The position numbers and the translations under genes are program-made. The notes beneath the pieces are model-generated. The model did no database searches and was not told the origin of the DNA. It saw only the letters and a list, made by a program, of their open reading frames with translations. This document shows positions 1-7,527 of a stretch of 64,000 bases of DNA, piece after piece (the first letter of the stretch is position 1; each line of letters begins with the position of its first letter). This stretch comes from Bacteroidota bacterium (lineage in GTDB: Bacteria; Bacteroidota; Rhodothermia; JANXDC01): positions 62,001 through 126,000 of the forward strand of contig JANXDC010000012.1 of assembly GCA_025059945.1 (NCBI GenBank), given 5' to 3'.

Positions 1-206
1 TTGCGCATGACCTCGGCCTCCCGCTCCGGGGTGTACAGGGGCAGGCCTAGGCGTTTTTTCAGGGCCCCGATCTGGCAGGCGCAGCGGGCCCGCTCGTTGA
101 GCAGCTGTAGGATTTCAAGGTCCAGCGCGTCGATGCGCCGACGCCAGTCCTCCATGGCTTGCCAAAGTGATTCGGGCGATTCCGAGCCAGACAGCGTAGA
201 ATTCAT
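1..206 (-). CDS. aroQ: chorismate mutase, AroQ type (partial, runs off window start)
   Basis: Reading the minus strand from an ATG at 206 gives a 68-residue fragment with no stop before the window edge. It contains the AroQ helix-1 pattern RRIDALDLEILQLLNERA, then KKRLG and a PEREAEVM segment, with the conserved Arg of RxxID, the Arg of NERA and a Lys in place. AroQ converts chorismate to prephenate for Phe/Tyr synthesis. The start ATG overlaps the tsaD stop as ATGA (203-206), so translation is probably coupled. About 17 poorly conserved residues precede the domain; an internal ATG at residue 18 is an alternative start. Because the C-terminus is missing, it could be a stand-alone mutase or the first domain of a fusion such as PheA. 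Family assignment is firm; full architecture is unknown. Confidence 0.8.
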   Translation of the reverse strand, partial: MNSTLSGSESPESLWQAMEDWRRRIDALDLEILQLLNERARCACQIGALKKRLGLPLYTPEREAEVMR

Positions 207-1246
207 AGCGGAACCGTGGCCTGAGGGGCTAAGGAAAGCGGGCTCTGATGGCCTTGACGCAACTTAAGGTAGCCGGCCATCGCGATCATGGCCGCGTTGT
301 CCGTGCAAAAGGCCGGCCGGGGGACGTAAAGACGCCAGCTTCGTTCGGCCGCCACCTCCTGGAGCCGACGGCGCAGGGCGCGGTTGGCCGCCACGCCCCC
401 GGAGAGCACCACATGACGGTCTCCGGTCCGTTCGGCCGCTCGCAAAAGGGGCTCCAGGAGGGCCTCGACGACGGCCGTCTGAAAGGATGCGGCCAGATCG
501 GCCAGATGCTCTTGGCGAAGCCGGGTGCGCTCCGGATCCGGAAGACGCTTAAGGGCGTGAAGCACCGCGGTCTTAAGCCCGCTGAAGCTGTAATCCAGCG
601 ACGGGCCCAGATTGGGCCGGGGAAGGCGCAGAAATCGCGGATCGCCTTCTGCCGCAAGCCGCTCGATCGCCGGTCCGCCGGGATATTCGAGCCCCAACAG
701 CTTGGCCACCTTATCAAGGGCCTCCCCGGCCGCGTCGTCGCGCGTCTGACCTAAGGTGCGATGCCGAAAGGGGGCCTCAACGCGCACCAAAGCGGTATGC
801 CCCCCGGAGACCACCAAGCACAAAAAGGGAAACGGCGGGGGCTCGGGCTCCAGAAAAATCGCGTAAATGTGCCCCTCTAGGTGGTGCACGCCCACAAGCG
901 GAATCCCCAAAGCGGAGGCCAGAGCCTTGGCGAAGCTCGTCCCCACGAGCAAAGACCCGATCAGGCCAGGCCCGTAGGTGACGGCTACGGCCGTCAGATC
1001 CGCCTTGCGGATTTGGGCCTCCGCAAGAGCGCGTTCAACCACGGGCACGATCCGGCGCAGGTGCGCCCGGGAGGCCAGCTCCGGCACCACTCCGCCGTAG
1101 GGGCGATGGTCGAGCTGAGAGCTCACCACGTGCGCGGCCAACCGGCCCTCGATGAGCACGGCCGCGGCCGTCTCGTCGCAGGAGCTTTCGATGCCCAAGA
1201 TCACCCGATCCGGGGCGACGTCGTGGGCTTGACTTACCGAGAACAT
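203..1246 (-). CDS. tsaD: tRNA N6-adenosine threonylcarbamoyltransferase TsaD
   Basis: TsaD transfers the threonylcarbamoyl group from TC-AMP to A37 of ANN-decoding tRNAs, together with TsaB and TsaE (neither is in this window). The protein of 347 aa shows the family opening GIESSCDETAAAV near residues 18-30, the metal-binding HHLEGH at about 121-126, YSFSGLKTAVL, SGGVAANRALR and CTDNAAMIA near the C-terminus. Length is typical of bacterial TsaD. I chose the ATG at 1246; the frame stays open upstream only to a TTG at 1285, which would add 13 unconserved residues. The stop overlaps the downstream chorismate mutase start (ATGA). The gene is divergent from the exported protein at 1302, whose promoter lies over the tsaD start region. 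Confidence 0.95.
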   Translation of the reverse strand: MFSVSQAHDVAPDRVILGIESSCDETAAAVLIEGRLAAHVVSSQLDHRPYGGVVPELASRAHLRRIVPVVERALAEAQIRKADLTAVAVTYGPGLIGSLLVGTSFAKALASALGIPLVGVHHLEGHIYAIFLEPEPPPFPFLCLVVSGGHTALVRVEAPFRHRTLGQTRDDAAGEALDKVAKLLGLEYPGGPAIERLAAEGDPRFLRLPRPNLGPSLDYSFSGLKTAVLHALKRLPDPERTRLRQEHLADLAASFQTAVVEALLEPLLRAAERTGDRHVVLSGGVAANRALRRRLQEVAAERSWRLYVPRPAFCTDNAAMIAMAGYLKLRQGHQSPLSLAPQATVPL

Positions 1247-1257
1247 TTTTCTATACT
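1229..1257 (+). promoter_or_regulatory. sigma-70-type promoter for the gene at 1302
   Basis: TTGACT (1229-1234) and TATACT (1252-1257) are separated by exactly 17 bp, five of six matches to each consensus box. The predicted start near 1264 leaves a leader of about 38 nt before the ATG at 1302. It overlaps the 5' end of tsaD on the opposite strand. Confidence 0.6.
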
Positions 1258-1301
1258 GTCGACGTAAAAGTACAGGCCAAACCAAGCGTGGAGCAAAACC
1301 G

Positions 1302-1802
1302 ATGCGGCGGTTCTGTGGAATGGTGCTCCTGCTCCTGTGGTTGAGCTTGAACGTGCAGACGGCTCAGGCTCAGTTGCGTGCCCACCTGCCCGCAGCGTCA
1401 GGGGTGCGCCTGTTCCAACCCACTTGGCTAAGCCCGGAGCGCTTCCAGATGCGCCACAGCTACGAGTTGTCCGTCTCCTCCCTCGGCGGACAAGCCCTGG
1501 CGCTGGGCCTGTACACGAACACACTGCTCTGGTATCCGACCGAGAAACTGAGCGCGCGCCTGGATATAGGGCTGCTGCACACTCCCTTCGGGACCGGCGC
1601 CTTCCAGGGGGTCTTCGGAGGTCGTCAGTCGTATGCGCGGCTGTTCCTGCAGGGCGCAGAACTCACCTACCGCCCCTCGGAACAGACGCTTTTGCGTTTG
1701 AGCCTACAGCAATTCCCCGGTCCGATGGGGTGGAGCTGGTATAGCCCGTATTATTACGGATACTGGCCGGATTGGGGCCGGGAGCCGTGGTTGCGTAACT
1801 GA
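1302..1802 (+). CDS. exported hypothetical protein, possible small outer-membrane/periplasmic beta protein
   Basis: No family recognised. The 166-residue product begins with a textbook signal peptide (basic start, a VLLLLWLSL hydrophobic core, likely cleavage after TAQA). The mature part alternates polar and hydrophobic residues (YELSVSSLGGQALALGLYT, LSARLDIGLLHTPFG, AELTYRPSEQTLLRLSLQQF), as in antiparallel beta strands. The C-terminus is rich in Tyr/Trp (YSPYYYGYWPDW). It has its own strong promoter (1229-1257) and ends 21 bp before a perfect hairpin terminator, so it is a monocistronic unit. A short beta-barrel or envelope-associated protein is plausible but unproven. Confidence 0.7.
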   Translation: MRRFCGMVLLLLWLSLNVQTAQAQLRAHLPAASGVRLFQPTWLSPERFQMRHSYELSVSSLGGQALALGLYTNTLLWYPTEKLSARLDIGLLHTPFGTGAFQGVFGGRQSYARLFLQGAELTYRPSEQTLLRLSLQQFPGPMGWSWYSPYYYGYWPDWGREPWLRN

Positions 1803-1823
1803 GCTGTTGAAAATGACATCGCC

Positions 1824-1864
1824 CGCGGCCCGGCCCGAACAAAAGCCGGGCCGCGTTGTTTTTT
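1824..1864 (+). terminator. intrinsic (rho-independent) terminator
   Basis: Perfect 11-bp stem CGCGGCCCGGC (1824-1834) pairing with GCCGGGCCGCG (1845-1855), a 10-nt loop, then a run TTGTTTTTT (1856-1864). It lies just after the stop of the exported protein at 1802 and is oriented to stop its transcript. It is the clearest terminator in the window. Confidence 0.85.
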
Positions 1865-1892
1865 GCCCCGACGGGCTCACACGGTGTACCTT
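1863..1892 (+). promoter_or_regulatory. candidate promoter of the LytR_C-rsfS run
   Basis: TTGCCC (1863-1868) and TACCTT (1887-1892) are 18 bp apart, starting in the terminator's T-tract. The same pair of hexamers at the same spacing recurs before phoU (48734-48763). The predicted start near 1899 is only a few nt before the ATG at 1904, so this transcript would be almost leaderless. Confidence 0.45.
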
Positions 1893-1903
1893 GACAATAG
1901 CCC

Positions 1904-2374
1904 ATGTCCGGTCGACCTCGGATTGCATGGCTCTGGGACGGCGCCATCTTGCTACTGGGCGCGCTGCTGATCCTTTTGCTCTACGCGGCGCTCGCCCGTC
2001 AGGTGGTGCCTCGCGTGCTTCCTGAGCGCCCCGAACCCCATGCCGGGTTGTTCGGCGCGGTCATCCAGCTCGAGGTGCGCAACGGAACCGGGGTGCCGCG
2101 TCTGGCTCAGCGCGTGACGGAGTACCTGCAGGAGCGCGGCTTTGACGTGGTCGAATACGGCAACCACGACCGCTTCGACGTGCCGGAGACCCTGGTTATC
2201 AGCCGTACGGGGGATCAAGAGGCCGCTCGCCGCGTGGCCGTGGCTTTAGGCCTGGACCCCGAACGGGTGCTGCGACAGCCCGATCCCCAGGCTTACTTGG
2301 ATGTGACCGTGATCTTGGGGGCTGACTATAGAACGCTTAAACCCATGCGAGAGGGATATGGCATCCTTCCATAA
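1904..2374 (+). CDS. membrane-anchored LytR C-terminal domain (LytR_C) protein
   Basis: The 156-aa protein has one N-terminal membrane segment (about residues 13-30, ILLLGALLILLLYAAL) and then a periplasmic LytR_C-type domain starting near residue 53 with the signature QLEVRNGTGVPRLAQRV, followed by LQERGFDVVEYGN. The family usually sits at the end of LytR-CpsA-Psr wall-polymer ligases; here the catalytic LCP domain is absent, as in the stand-alone versions common beside rsfS in FCB bacteria. The function of the isolated domain is not established. It ends in VTVILGADYRTL, the usual final strand. The stop lies 17 nt inside rsfS, so the two are cotranscribed. Confidence 0.8.
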   Translation: MSGRPRIAWLWDGAILLLGALLILLLYAALARQVVPRVLPERPEPHAGLFGAVIQLEVRNGTGVPRLAQRVTEYLQERGFDVVEYGNHDRFDVPETLVISRTGDQEAARRVAVALGLDPERVLRQPDPQAYLDVTVILGADYRTLKPMREGYGILP

Positions 2375-2792
2375 GCAGTCTATTGCCGAGCCGCGCCGCC
2401 GTCGGCGTCTTGCCGCTGCGTCCGGTTACGCCCTGAGCCGACGGATCGCGGAGGCGATGCTCACCAAAAAAGCCGAAGACGTCGTCATCCTAGACCTGCG
2501 CGGACTTACCGATGTGGTCGATTATTTCGTGATCGGCTCCGGATCCTCCGATTTGCAGGTCAAAGCCATCGCCGATGCCATTGAGGAGGAAGTGCACAAG
2601 CACCTAGGCGAAAAACCCTGGCACATCGAGGGATACAGCAATCGGCAGTGGGTGCTGTTGGATTACGTCAACGTAGTAGCGCACGTCTTTTACGCCCCTG
2701 TTCGGGCGTACTACAATCTGGAGCGCATCTGGGGGGACGCCCCCGTGGAGCGTGTCCGGGAATCTCCCACGGCGCGCGAGCCAAACCCATGA
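2358..2792 (+). CDS. rsfS: ribosomal silencing factor RsfS
   Basis: RsfS (Iojap/DUF143 family) binds ribosomal protein uL14 and blocks joining of the 30S and 50S subunits when nutrients are scarce. The 144-aa product has the family core KKAEDVVILDLRGL, VDYFVIGSGSSDLQVKAIADAIEE, EGYSNRQWVLLDYVNVVAHVF and the terminal YYNLERIWGDAP. A basic 20-residue N-terminal extension (RRRRRLAAASG) precedes it. The gene overlaps the LytR_C gene by 17 nt and its stop overlaps the next start as ATGA (2789-2792), placing it in the middle of a translationally linked run. Confidence 0.93.
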   Translation: MASFHKQSIAEPRRRRRLAAASGYALSRRIAEAMLTKKAEDVVILDLRGLTDVVDYFVIGSGSSDLQVKAIADAIEEEVHKHLGEKPWHIEGYSNRQWVLLDYVNVVAHVFYAPVRAYYNLERIWGDAPVERVRESPTAREPNP

Positions 2793-3235
2793 GGCTGAGC
2801 TGGGGTCTTGCGATGATGTTTTGGGTAGCCTGTGCTGCACCCCATCCCCGGCCAAAGGGGGCGTCCCCCTCCACAGAGGGGGGCTTCCCACAGCCGTGGC
2901 TGCAGCTTACGCCGCCGGATAGCGCTTTGCAGTACACCTTCAGCCGGGCCAAGGTCGAATCCCTGCAGGTGCGCATCGCATATCAGCCCGTCGCCCGAGC
3001 TGAGGTGTTGGTCTGGGGTTATCTGCCAGACGGTTGCACGGAGCTACATGAGGTGCGGCAGGTCCGCCAGGGCGCGCGCATCGAGGTCGAGTTGCTCACG
3101 CGCCGCCCCGTGGGGGTACTGTGCACGCAAGCCATCCGTCCGTTTCGCTATTACGTTTTCCTGCCCGATGCGCTCTCTCCCGGACGCTACGAGTTAGTTG
3201 TAAACGGCTACATAGCTCGCTTTGAGGTACGTTAA
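2789..3235 (+). CDS. putative lipoprotein with a C-terminal beta-sandwich-like domain
   Basis: 148 residues starting at the ATG that overlaps the rsfS stop (ATGA). Residues 1-17 form a short signal with a Cys in a lipobox-like setting (WVACAAP; the -3 residue is not the usual Leu). Residues 17-40 are Pro/Gly-rich. The rest reads like a small all-beta domain: two Cys flank a strand-rich stretch (DGCTELHEVRQVRQG ... VGVLCTQAIRPFRYYVFLP) and it ends LSPGRYELVVNGYIARFEV. The pattern C-x2-L..., PF..., LPxGxYxxxVNG recurs in uncharacterised bacterial lipoproteins, but I cannot name the family with confidence. Envelope location is inferred. Confidence 0.7.
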   Translation: MRLSWGLAMMFWVACAAPHPRPKGASPSTEGGFPQPWLQLTPPDSALQYTFSRAKVESLQVRIAYQPVARAEVLVWGYLPDGCTELHEVRQVRQGARIEVELLTRRPVGVLCTQAIRPFRYYVFLPDALSPGRYELVVNGYIARFEVR

Positions 3236-3260
3236 CCCGCCTGAAGGAGGGGCTATCGCC

Positions 3261-4304
3261 ATGGTTGTGGTCATGGAACCCGGTGCCACTGAGGCCCAAA
3301 TCGAACAGGTTATCGCCCGGCTGCACGCCTTCGGTTTCGATGTGCACCGATCAAGCGGCGTAAACCAGACCGTGCTAGGGGCCATCGGGGTGCAGCCGGA
3401 CTTCGACATCCGACAGGTCAAGGTCCTCGAGGGGGTTGCCGAGGTATACCGGGTCACCACCCCGTATAAGTTCGCCAGTCGAGCTTGGAAACGCGAAAAC
3501 TCCGTTTATGAAGTCGCTGGCGTCCGCATCGGGGGCCCGGAGGTGGTGATCATGGCCGGCCCCTGCTCCATAGAGTCTGAGGAGCAGATCTTCCAGACGG
3601 CCGCCTTCGTGGCCGAGCACGGGGCTGCGTTTCTGCGCGGAGGCGCCTTCAAGCCCCGCACTTCTCCCTACGCTTTTCAGGGGCTCGGGGAGACGGGGCT
3701 GCGGCTTATGCGGCAGGCCTGTGATTGCTATGGCCTGGGCATGATCACGGAGGTTTTGGACGTATCTCAGGTGGAGCTTGTGGGACGCTACACGGATATC
3801 TTTCAGGTGGGGGCCCGAAACATGCAGAACTTCCCCCTGCTGCGGGAGCTGGGGCGGACCGACAAGCCGGTCTTCCTGAAAAGAGGGCTGGCCGCCACCA
3901 TCGAAGAGTGGCTCATGGCCGCCGAGTACATCATGGCCAGCGGCAATCCGCGCGTGATCCTGTGCGAGCGAGGGATTCGCACCTTCGAGACGGCCACGCG
4001 CAACACGTTGGACCTAAGCGCTATTCCGACGGTACAGAAATTAAGCCACCTCCCTGTGTTCGCTGACCCCAGTCACGGGACGGGTCTTCGGGACCGCGTG
4101 CTGCCCATGGCCCGAGCCGCCGTGGCGGCCGGCGCCGATGGACTCCTGATCGAGGTTCATCCAAGGCCCGAAGAAGCCAAATCCGATGGCCCTCAGTCCC
4201 TCTATCCGGAACAGTTTGCCGAGCTCATGCGGCAGGTCCGGCTGATCGCGGAGGCCATCGGACGCAGCGTGGCTGCGCATGCCGCCTCGATAGGGCGCCC
4301 CTAG
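3261..4304 (+). CDS. aroF: 3-deoxy-7-phosphoheptulonate (DAHP) synthase
   Basis: First enzyme of the shikimate pathway: condenses phosphoenolpyruvate and erythrose 4-phosphate. 347 aa of the Thermotoga/Bacillus type (family I-beta): an N-terminal ferredoxin-like regulatory domain (VVVMEPGATEAQIEQVI, residues about 1-85), then the TIM-barrel core with IMAGPCSIES, FLRGGAFKPRTSPYAFQGLG, QVGARNMQN, FLKRGLAATIEEWL and DPSHGTG. I use the ATG at 3261 because AAGGAGG (3244-3250) lies 10 nt upstream and homologues begin MxVV; an in-frame ATG at 3222 inside the preceding gene is less likely. The N-terminal domain in relatives binds Tyr for feedback inhibition. Unlike many Bacteroidota enzymes, no chorismate mutase domain is fused; one lies about 3 kb away at the window start. 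Confidence 0.94.
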   Translation: MVVVMEPGATEAQIEQVIARLHAFGFDVHRSSGVNQTVLGAIGVQPDFDIRQVKVLEGVAEVYRVTTPYKFASRAWKRENSVYEVAGVRIGGPEVVIMAGPCSIESEEQIFQTAAFVAEHGAAFLRGGAFKPRTSPYAFQGLGETGLRLMRQACDCYGLGMITEVLDVSQVELVGRYTDIFQVGARNMQNFPLLRELGRTDKPVFLKRGLAATIEEWLMAAEYIMASGNPRVILCERGIRTFETATRNTLDLSAIPTVQKLSHLPVFADPSHGTGLRDRVLPMARAAVAAGADGLLIEVHPRPEEAKSDGPQSLYPEQFAELMRQVRLIAEAIGRSVAAHAASIGRP

Positions 4305-4312
4305 CCGTCGTG

Positions 4313-4341
4313 TTGCGCCCGAACCCTCCCAGGCGTATGTT
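4313..4341 (+). promoter_or_regulatory. candidate promoter of glmS
   Basis: TTGCGC (4313-4318) and TATGTT (4336-4341) with a 17-bp spacer, in the 85-bp gap between aroF and glmS. The predicted transcript would begin near 4348, about 42 nt ahead of the glmS ATG, which leaves no room for a glmS ribozyme. Confidence 0.45.
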
Positions 4342-4389
4342 TGCCGCAGATCGGGAAGGCGGGGGGAAGCAGATAAGGAGCCCGTCAAG

Positions 4390-6219
4390 ATGTGTGGCAT
4401 CGTTGCATACGTAGGCCGCCGGGAGGCCGCTCCCATCTTGCTTCAGGGGCTGCGCCGGCTTGAGTACCGCGGCTACGATTCAGCTGGGATCGCGACCCTG
4501 TACGGGGGTGAGCTACACCTTCTCAAAACGCGGGGCAAAGTCGAGGACCTGCTTGCCCGCCTAAACGGTCGCAGCCTACCAGGCCAGATCGGGATCGCCC
4601 ACACCCGCTGGGCCACGCATGGGGAGCCTAGCGACGTAAATGCTCACCCGCATACGGACATGCGCGCGCGTCTGGCGCTGATCCATAATGGGATCATCGA
4701 GAACTACGCCGCCCTACGCACAGAGCTCGAACGAGTGGGCTGTGTTTTTCGCAGCCAAACGGACACCGAGGTCCTGGCCCATCTGATCGGAGCCCTCTGG
4801 ACGGACTGTGACCTGGAGACGGCCGTCCGGCGCGCCCTAAGCCTTGTGGTGGGGGCCTATGGGCTGGCCATCATCTCCCCGGAGGAGCCCGATACCCTGA
4901 TCGTGGCCCGCAAGGGCAGCCCGCTCATCCTCGGTATCGGGGAGGGGGAGTACATCGTGGCCTCCGACGCGAGCGCCATCATAGAGCATACACGTCGGGT
5001 GATTTACCTGGAAGATGGCGAGATGGCCGTCATCCGGCCTACGGGCTACCTGGTCAAAGACATCCAGAATACAGAGCGCACTAAGCAGATCTGCACCATC
5101 GAATGGAGCCTGGAGCAGATCGAGCGGGGCGGCTATGCGCACTTTATGCTCAAGGAGATCTTCGAGCAGCCTAGTTCGCTTGAGAACACGCTGCGAGGCC
5201 GTATCCGTCCGGGCCAAGCCGAGGTGCAGCTCGGGGGCTTGATTTCCGTGCGGGATCGGCTCTTTCGGGCCCGTCGTATGGTGCTTGTAGGCTGCGGGAC
5301 CTCCTGGCATGCGGGCCTGGTGGGGGAGTACCTGATTGAATCCTTGGCGCGCATTCCCGTAGAGGTGGAGTACGCCTCCGAGTTTCGCTACCGCGATCCA
5401 ATCCTGTATCCGGATGACGTGGTCATCGCCATCAGCCAAAGCGGCGAGACGGCCGATACGCTGGCCGCTGTTCGGGAGGCCAAGGCGCGCGGGGCGCTCG
5501 TGTTAGGCGTCTGCAACGTAGTGGGCTCCTCGATCGCACGCGAGACCGAAGCGGGCGTGTACCTGCACGCCGGGCCCGAGATCGGAGTAGCCTCCACGAA
5601 GGCGTTCACCTCGCAGGTGGCCGTGCTGGCCATGATCGCCTTGTTATTGGCCAAGGGCCGCACGCTCACCGAGGCCGAGGTGTTGGCCTATGTGGAGGAG
5701 CTTACGCAGATCCCGGAGAAGATCCGACGTATTCTCCAACTGCGCCCTGTCATTCAGGAGCTGGCCTATGAGTATAAGGACGCCACGAACTTCCTCTACC
5801 TTGGACGCGGGCCCAACTTCCCCGTCGCCCTCGAGGGGGCCCTTAAGCTGAAGGAGATCTCCTACATTCACGCCGAGGGTTACCCGGCCGCCGAGATGAA
5901 ACACGGGCCCATCGCCCTGATTGACGAGAACATGCCCGTTGTCTTCATCGCGCTACACGACGGGACCTACGAGAAGATCCTAAGCAACATCCAGGAGGTG
6001 CGCGCCCGTCAGGGTCGGGTGATCGCGATCACGGATGAACAGGACCCGGCGCTTGCCCAACTGGCCTCGCATATTGTGCAGATCCCGCGCACCCTGGAGC
6101 TCTTTACCCCGCTACTGGCCGTGGTGCCGCTGCAGCTGTTGGCTTATGAGATCGCCGTGCTGCGGGGCTGCGACGTGGATAAACCCCGCAACCTGGCCAA
6201 AAGCGTAACGGTCGAGTAG
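4390..6219 (+). CDS. glmS: glutamine--fructose-6-phosphate aminotransferase (isomerizing)
   Basis: Makes glucosamine-6-phosphate from fructose-6-phosphate and glutamine, the entry to UDP-GlcNAc for peptidoglycan and lipopolysaccharide. 609 aa, full family length. The N-terminal class-II glutaminase domain starts MCGIVAYVG, so Cys becomes the N-terminal nucleophile after Met removal; AHTRWATHG and HNGIIENY follow. Two SIS sugar-isomerase domains come next (about 290-420 with CGTSWHAG and SQSGETADT; about 460-600 with EGALKLKEISY and HGPIALID), ending in the conserved DKPRNLAKSVTVE. An AAGGAG ribosome site (4375-4380) precedes the start. All catalytic features are intact. Confidence 0.97.
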   Translation: MCGIVAYVGRREAAPILLQGLRRLEYRGYDSAGIATLYGGELHLLKTRGKVEDLLARLNGRSLPGQIGIAHTRWATHGEPSDVNAHPHTDMRARLALIHNGIIENYAALRTELERVGCVFRSQTDTEVLAHLIGALWTDCDLETAVRRALSLVVGAYGLAIISPEEPDTLIVARKGSPLILGIGEGEYIVASDASAIIEHTRRVIYLEDGEMAVIRPTGYLVKDIQNTERTKQICTIEWSLEQIERGGYAHFMLKEIFEQPSSLENTLRGRIRPGQAEVQLGGLISVRDRLFRARRMVLVGCGTSWHAGLVGEYLIESLARIPVEVEYASEFRYRDPILYPDDVVIAISQSGETADTLAAVREAKARGALVLGVCNVVGSSIARETEAGVYLHAGPEIGVASTKAFTSQVAVLAMIALLLAKGRTLTEAEVLAYVEELTQIPEKIRRILQLRPVIQELAYEYKDATNFLYLGRGPNFPVALEGALKLKEISYIHAEGYPAAEMKHGPIALIDENMPVVFIALHDGTYEKILSNIQEVRARQGRVIAITDEQDPALAQLASHIVQIPRTLELFTPLLAVVPLQLLAYEIAVLRGCDVDKPRNLAKSVTVE

Positions 6220-6232
6220 GCCTCGCGGAAAT

Positions 6233-6260
6233 TTGCTTTTCGCCGCTCGCGTCGTATATT
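6233..6260 (+). promoter_or_regulatory. candidate promoter of parA
   Basis: TTGCTT (6233-6238), 16-bp spacer, TATATT (6255-6260). The predicted start near 6267 gives a 23-nt leader to the ATG at 6290, which supports that start over the upstream in-frame codon at 6233 inside the -35 box. Confidence 0.45.
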
Positions 6261-6289
6261 GCGCCCACGCGTATCGTTTGGGGGATTCC

Positions 6290-7102
6290 ATGGCCCGTAT
6301 CGCCTTGCTCAATCAAAAAGGGGGTGTAGGCAAGACCACAACGACCTTTAACGTAGGCTCGGCCCTGGCGCGTCGCGGGTTTCGGGTCCTGCTAGTAGAC
6401 CTGGACCCTCAGGCCCATCTGACGTATCATGCCGGCATACCGGCCCACGAGCTGGAGCTGACCCTACTGGAAGTGCTCACAGGGGAGGCCACGCTTTCGG
6501 AGGTCGTCTGCTTACGCAATGAGCATCTGCATCTGGTGCCGGCTAATCTGGCCCTTTCGCGCGCCCAGAAGGTCCTCTCGGAACCTGGAGCCGAATTTGC
6601 GCTCAAAGAAGCCCTCGATGGCCACGACGGCTACGATTTCGTACTCATGGACTGCCCGCCCCAGCTGGGAATTCTGAGCGTCAACGCTCTGGTCGCCGCC
6701 ACCGGAATCCTGGTGCCCGTATATCCGGAGTTTCTCTCACTAGCCGGGCTCTCTCAGCTGCTACAGACAACCGAGATCGTGACGCGGCGTCTCAATCCAC
6801 GCCTAAAGCTTTCGGGCATTCTGATTACGAATTTTGATCAGCGCAAAAATCTGCATCATGAGGCCGCACAAAGCCTGCGGGAACGATTCCCTGAGCTGCT
6901 GTTTCGGACCTTTATCCGCACCAACGTCGCGCTGGCCGAAGCCCCCAGCTACGGACAGAGTATCTTCGAGTATGCCCCCAATTCGATCGGGGCACAGGAT
7001 TACGAGGCGCTGACCGTGGAGTTTTTGGAGCGCCTGCAGCCCAAGGAGATGCGCTATGATCCGAAGCCGCTCGGGACCGCGTCTGGCCACCAACCCGCTT
7101 GA
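6290..7102 (+). CDS. ParA/Soj-family partition ATPase
   Basis: 270-aa Walker-type ATPase of the ParA/MinD class, which positions DNA or protein cargo by ATP-dependent dimerisation on nonspecific DNA. The deviant Walker A (NQKGGVGKTTTTFNVG) is at residues 7-22, VDLDPQAHLTYH is the A' motif, and YDFVLMDCPPQLG is Walker B. NARP-like signature Lys is present in KGGVGK. The start at 6290 follows a candidate promoter. Downstream by 4 nt is a small ribbon-helix-helix protein rather than a ParB, so the pair may act as a chromosomal cargo-positioning or partition unit of the kind that uses RHH adaptors. The cargo is unknown. Confidence 0.9.
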   Translation: MARIALLNQKGGVGKTTTTFNVGSALARRGFRVLLVDLDPQAHLTYHAGIPAHELELTLLEVLTGEATLSEVVCLRNEHLHLVPANLALSRAQKVLSEPGAEFALKEALDGHDGYDFVLMDCPPQLGILSVNALVAATGILVPVYPEFLSLAGLSQLLQTTEIVTRRLNPRLKLSGILITNFDQRKNLHHEAAQSLRERFPELLFRTFIRTNVALAEAPSYGQSIFEYAPNSIGAQDYEALTVEFLERLQPKEMRYDPKPLGTASGHQPA

Positions 7103-7106
7103 TTGG

Positions 7107-7409
7107 ATGCCCCGGCATCAGCGGGCGGTCGAGGCGGTGCTTGCCTCGGCCTGGGCTGAGCCCTCCAATCAGCAGACGGCGAATCGGCGCTCGAAGCAGG
7201 ACCCCTTGAGCTGGATAGGGGCTGGAGCGGCTTATCCTCTTGAGCAGATCCTACCCGAGCGAGCCCCCGTAAAGACGCGCTCCGAATGGGTTCGGCGCAC
7301 TTATCGGCTTCCCGTAGAGGTCGCCGATGCCCTGCAGCGATACGCGCAGGAACGGCGAATCGGGGTTAGCGAAGCGCTTGTTCAAGCACTTACCCGCTTT
7401 CTCTCTTAA
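7107..7409 (+). CDS. small ribbon-helix-helix (CopG/ParD-like) protein, probable ParA partner
   Basis: 100 residues from the ATG 4 nt after the parA stop (an in-frame alternative at 7056 would overlap parA). The C-terminal 40 residues fit a ribbon-helix-helix DNA-binding fold: a short beta strand RRTYRLPVEV, helix ADALQRYAQERR, turn IGVS and helix EALVQALTRFL. The N-terminal half is Gln/Ala/Arg-rich and probably disordered, as in RHH partition adaptors where it contacts the ATPase. Fold and partnership are inferred from sequence pattern and gene order. An antitoxin role is less likely because the neighbour is a ParA ATPase, not a toxin. Confidence 0.65.
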   Translation: MPRHQRAVEAVLASAWAEPSNQQTANRRSKQDPLSWIGAGAAYPLEQILPERAPVKTRSEWVRRTYRLPVEVADALQRYAQERRIGVSEALVQALTRFLS

Positions 7410-7527
7410 GGTACCGTAACGGGTCTCGTCACGTTTTTACGCCACCTCGGGGACTCTGTGGCCGCCCGGGCGTGGTTTCGTCTTGGTGCCCTTTTTGCTT
7501 TATGGGAGCCGGAAGAGAGGCTTGGCT

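Noticed and set aside
4305-4389. Possible glmS ribozyme/riboswitch
   Set aside because: Only 85 bp precede glmS, a promoter occupies part of it, and no ribozyme core sequence is visible.
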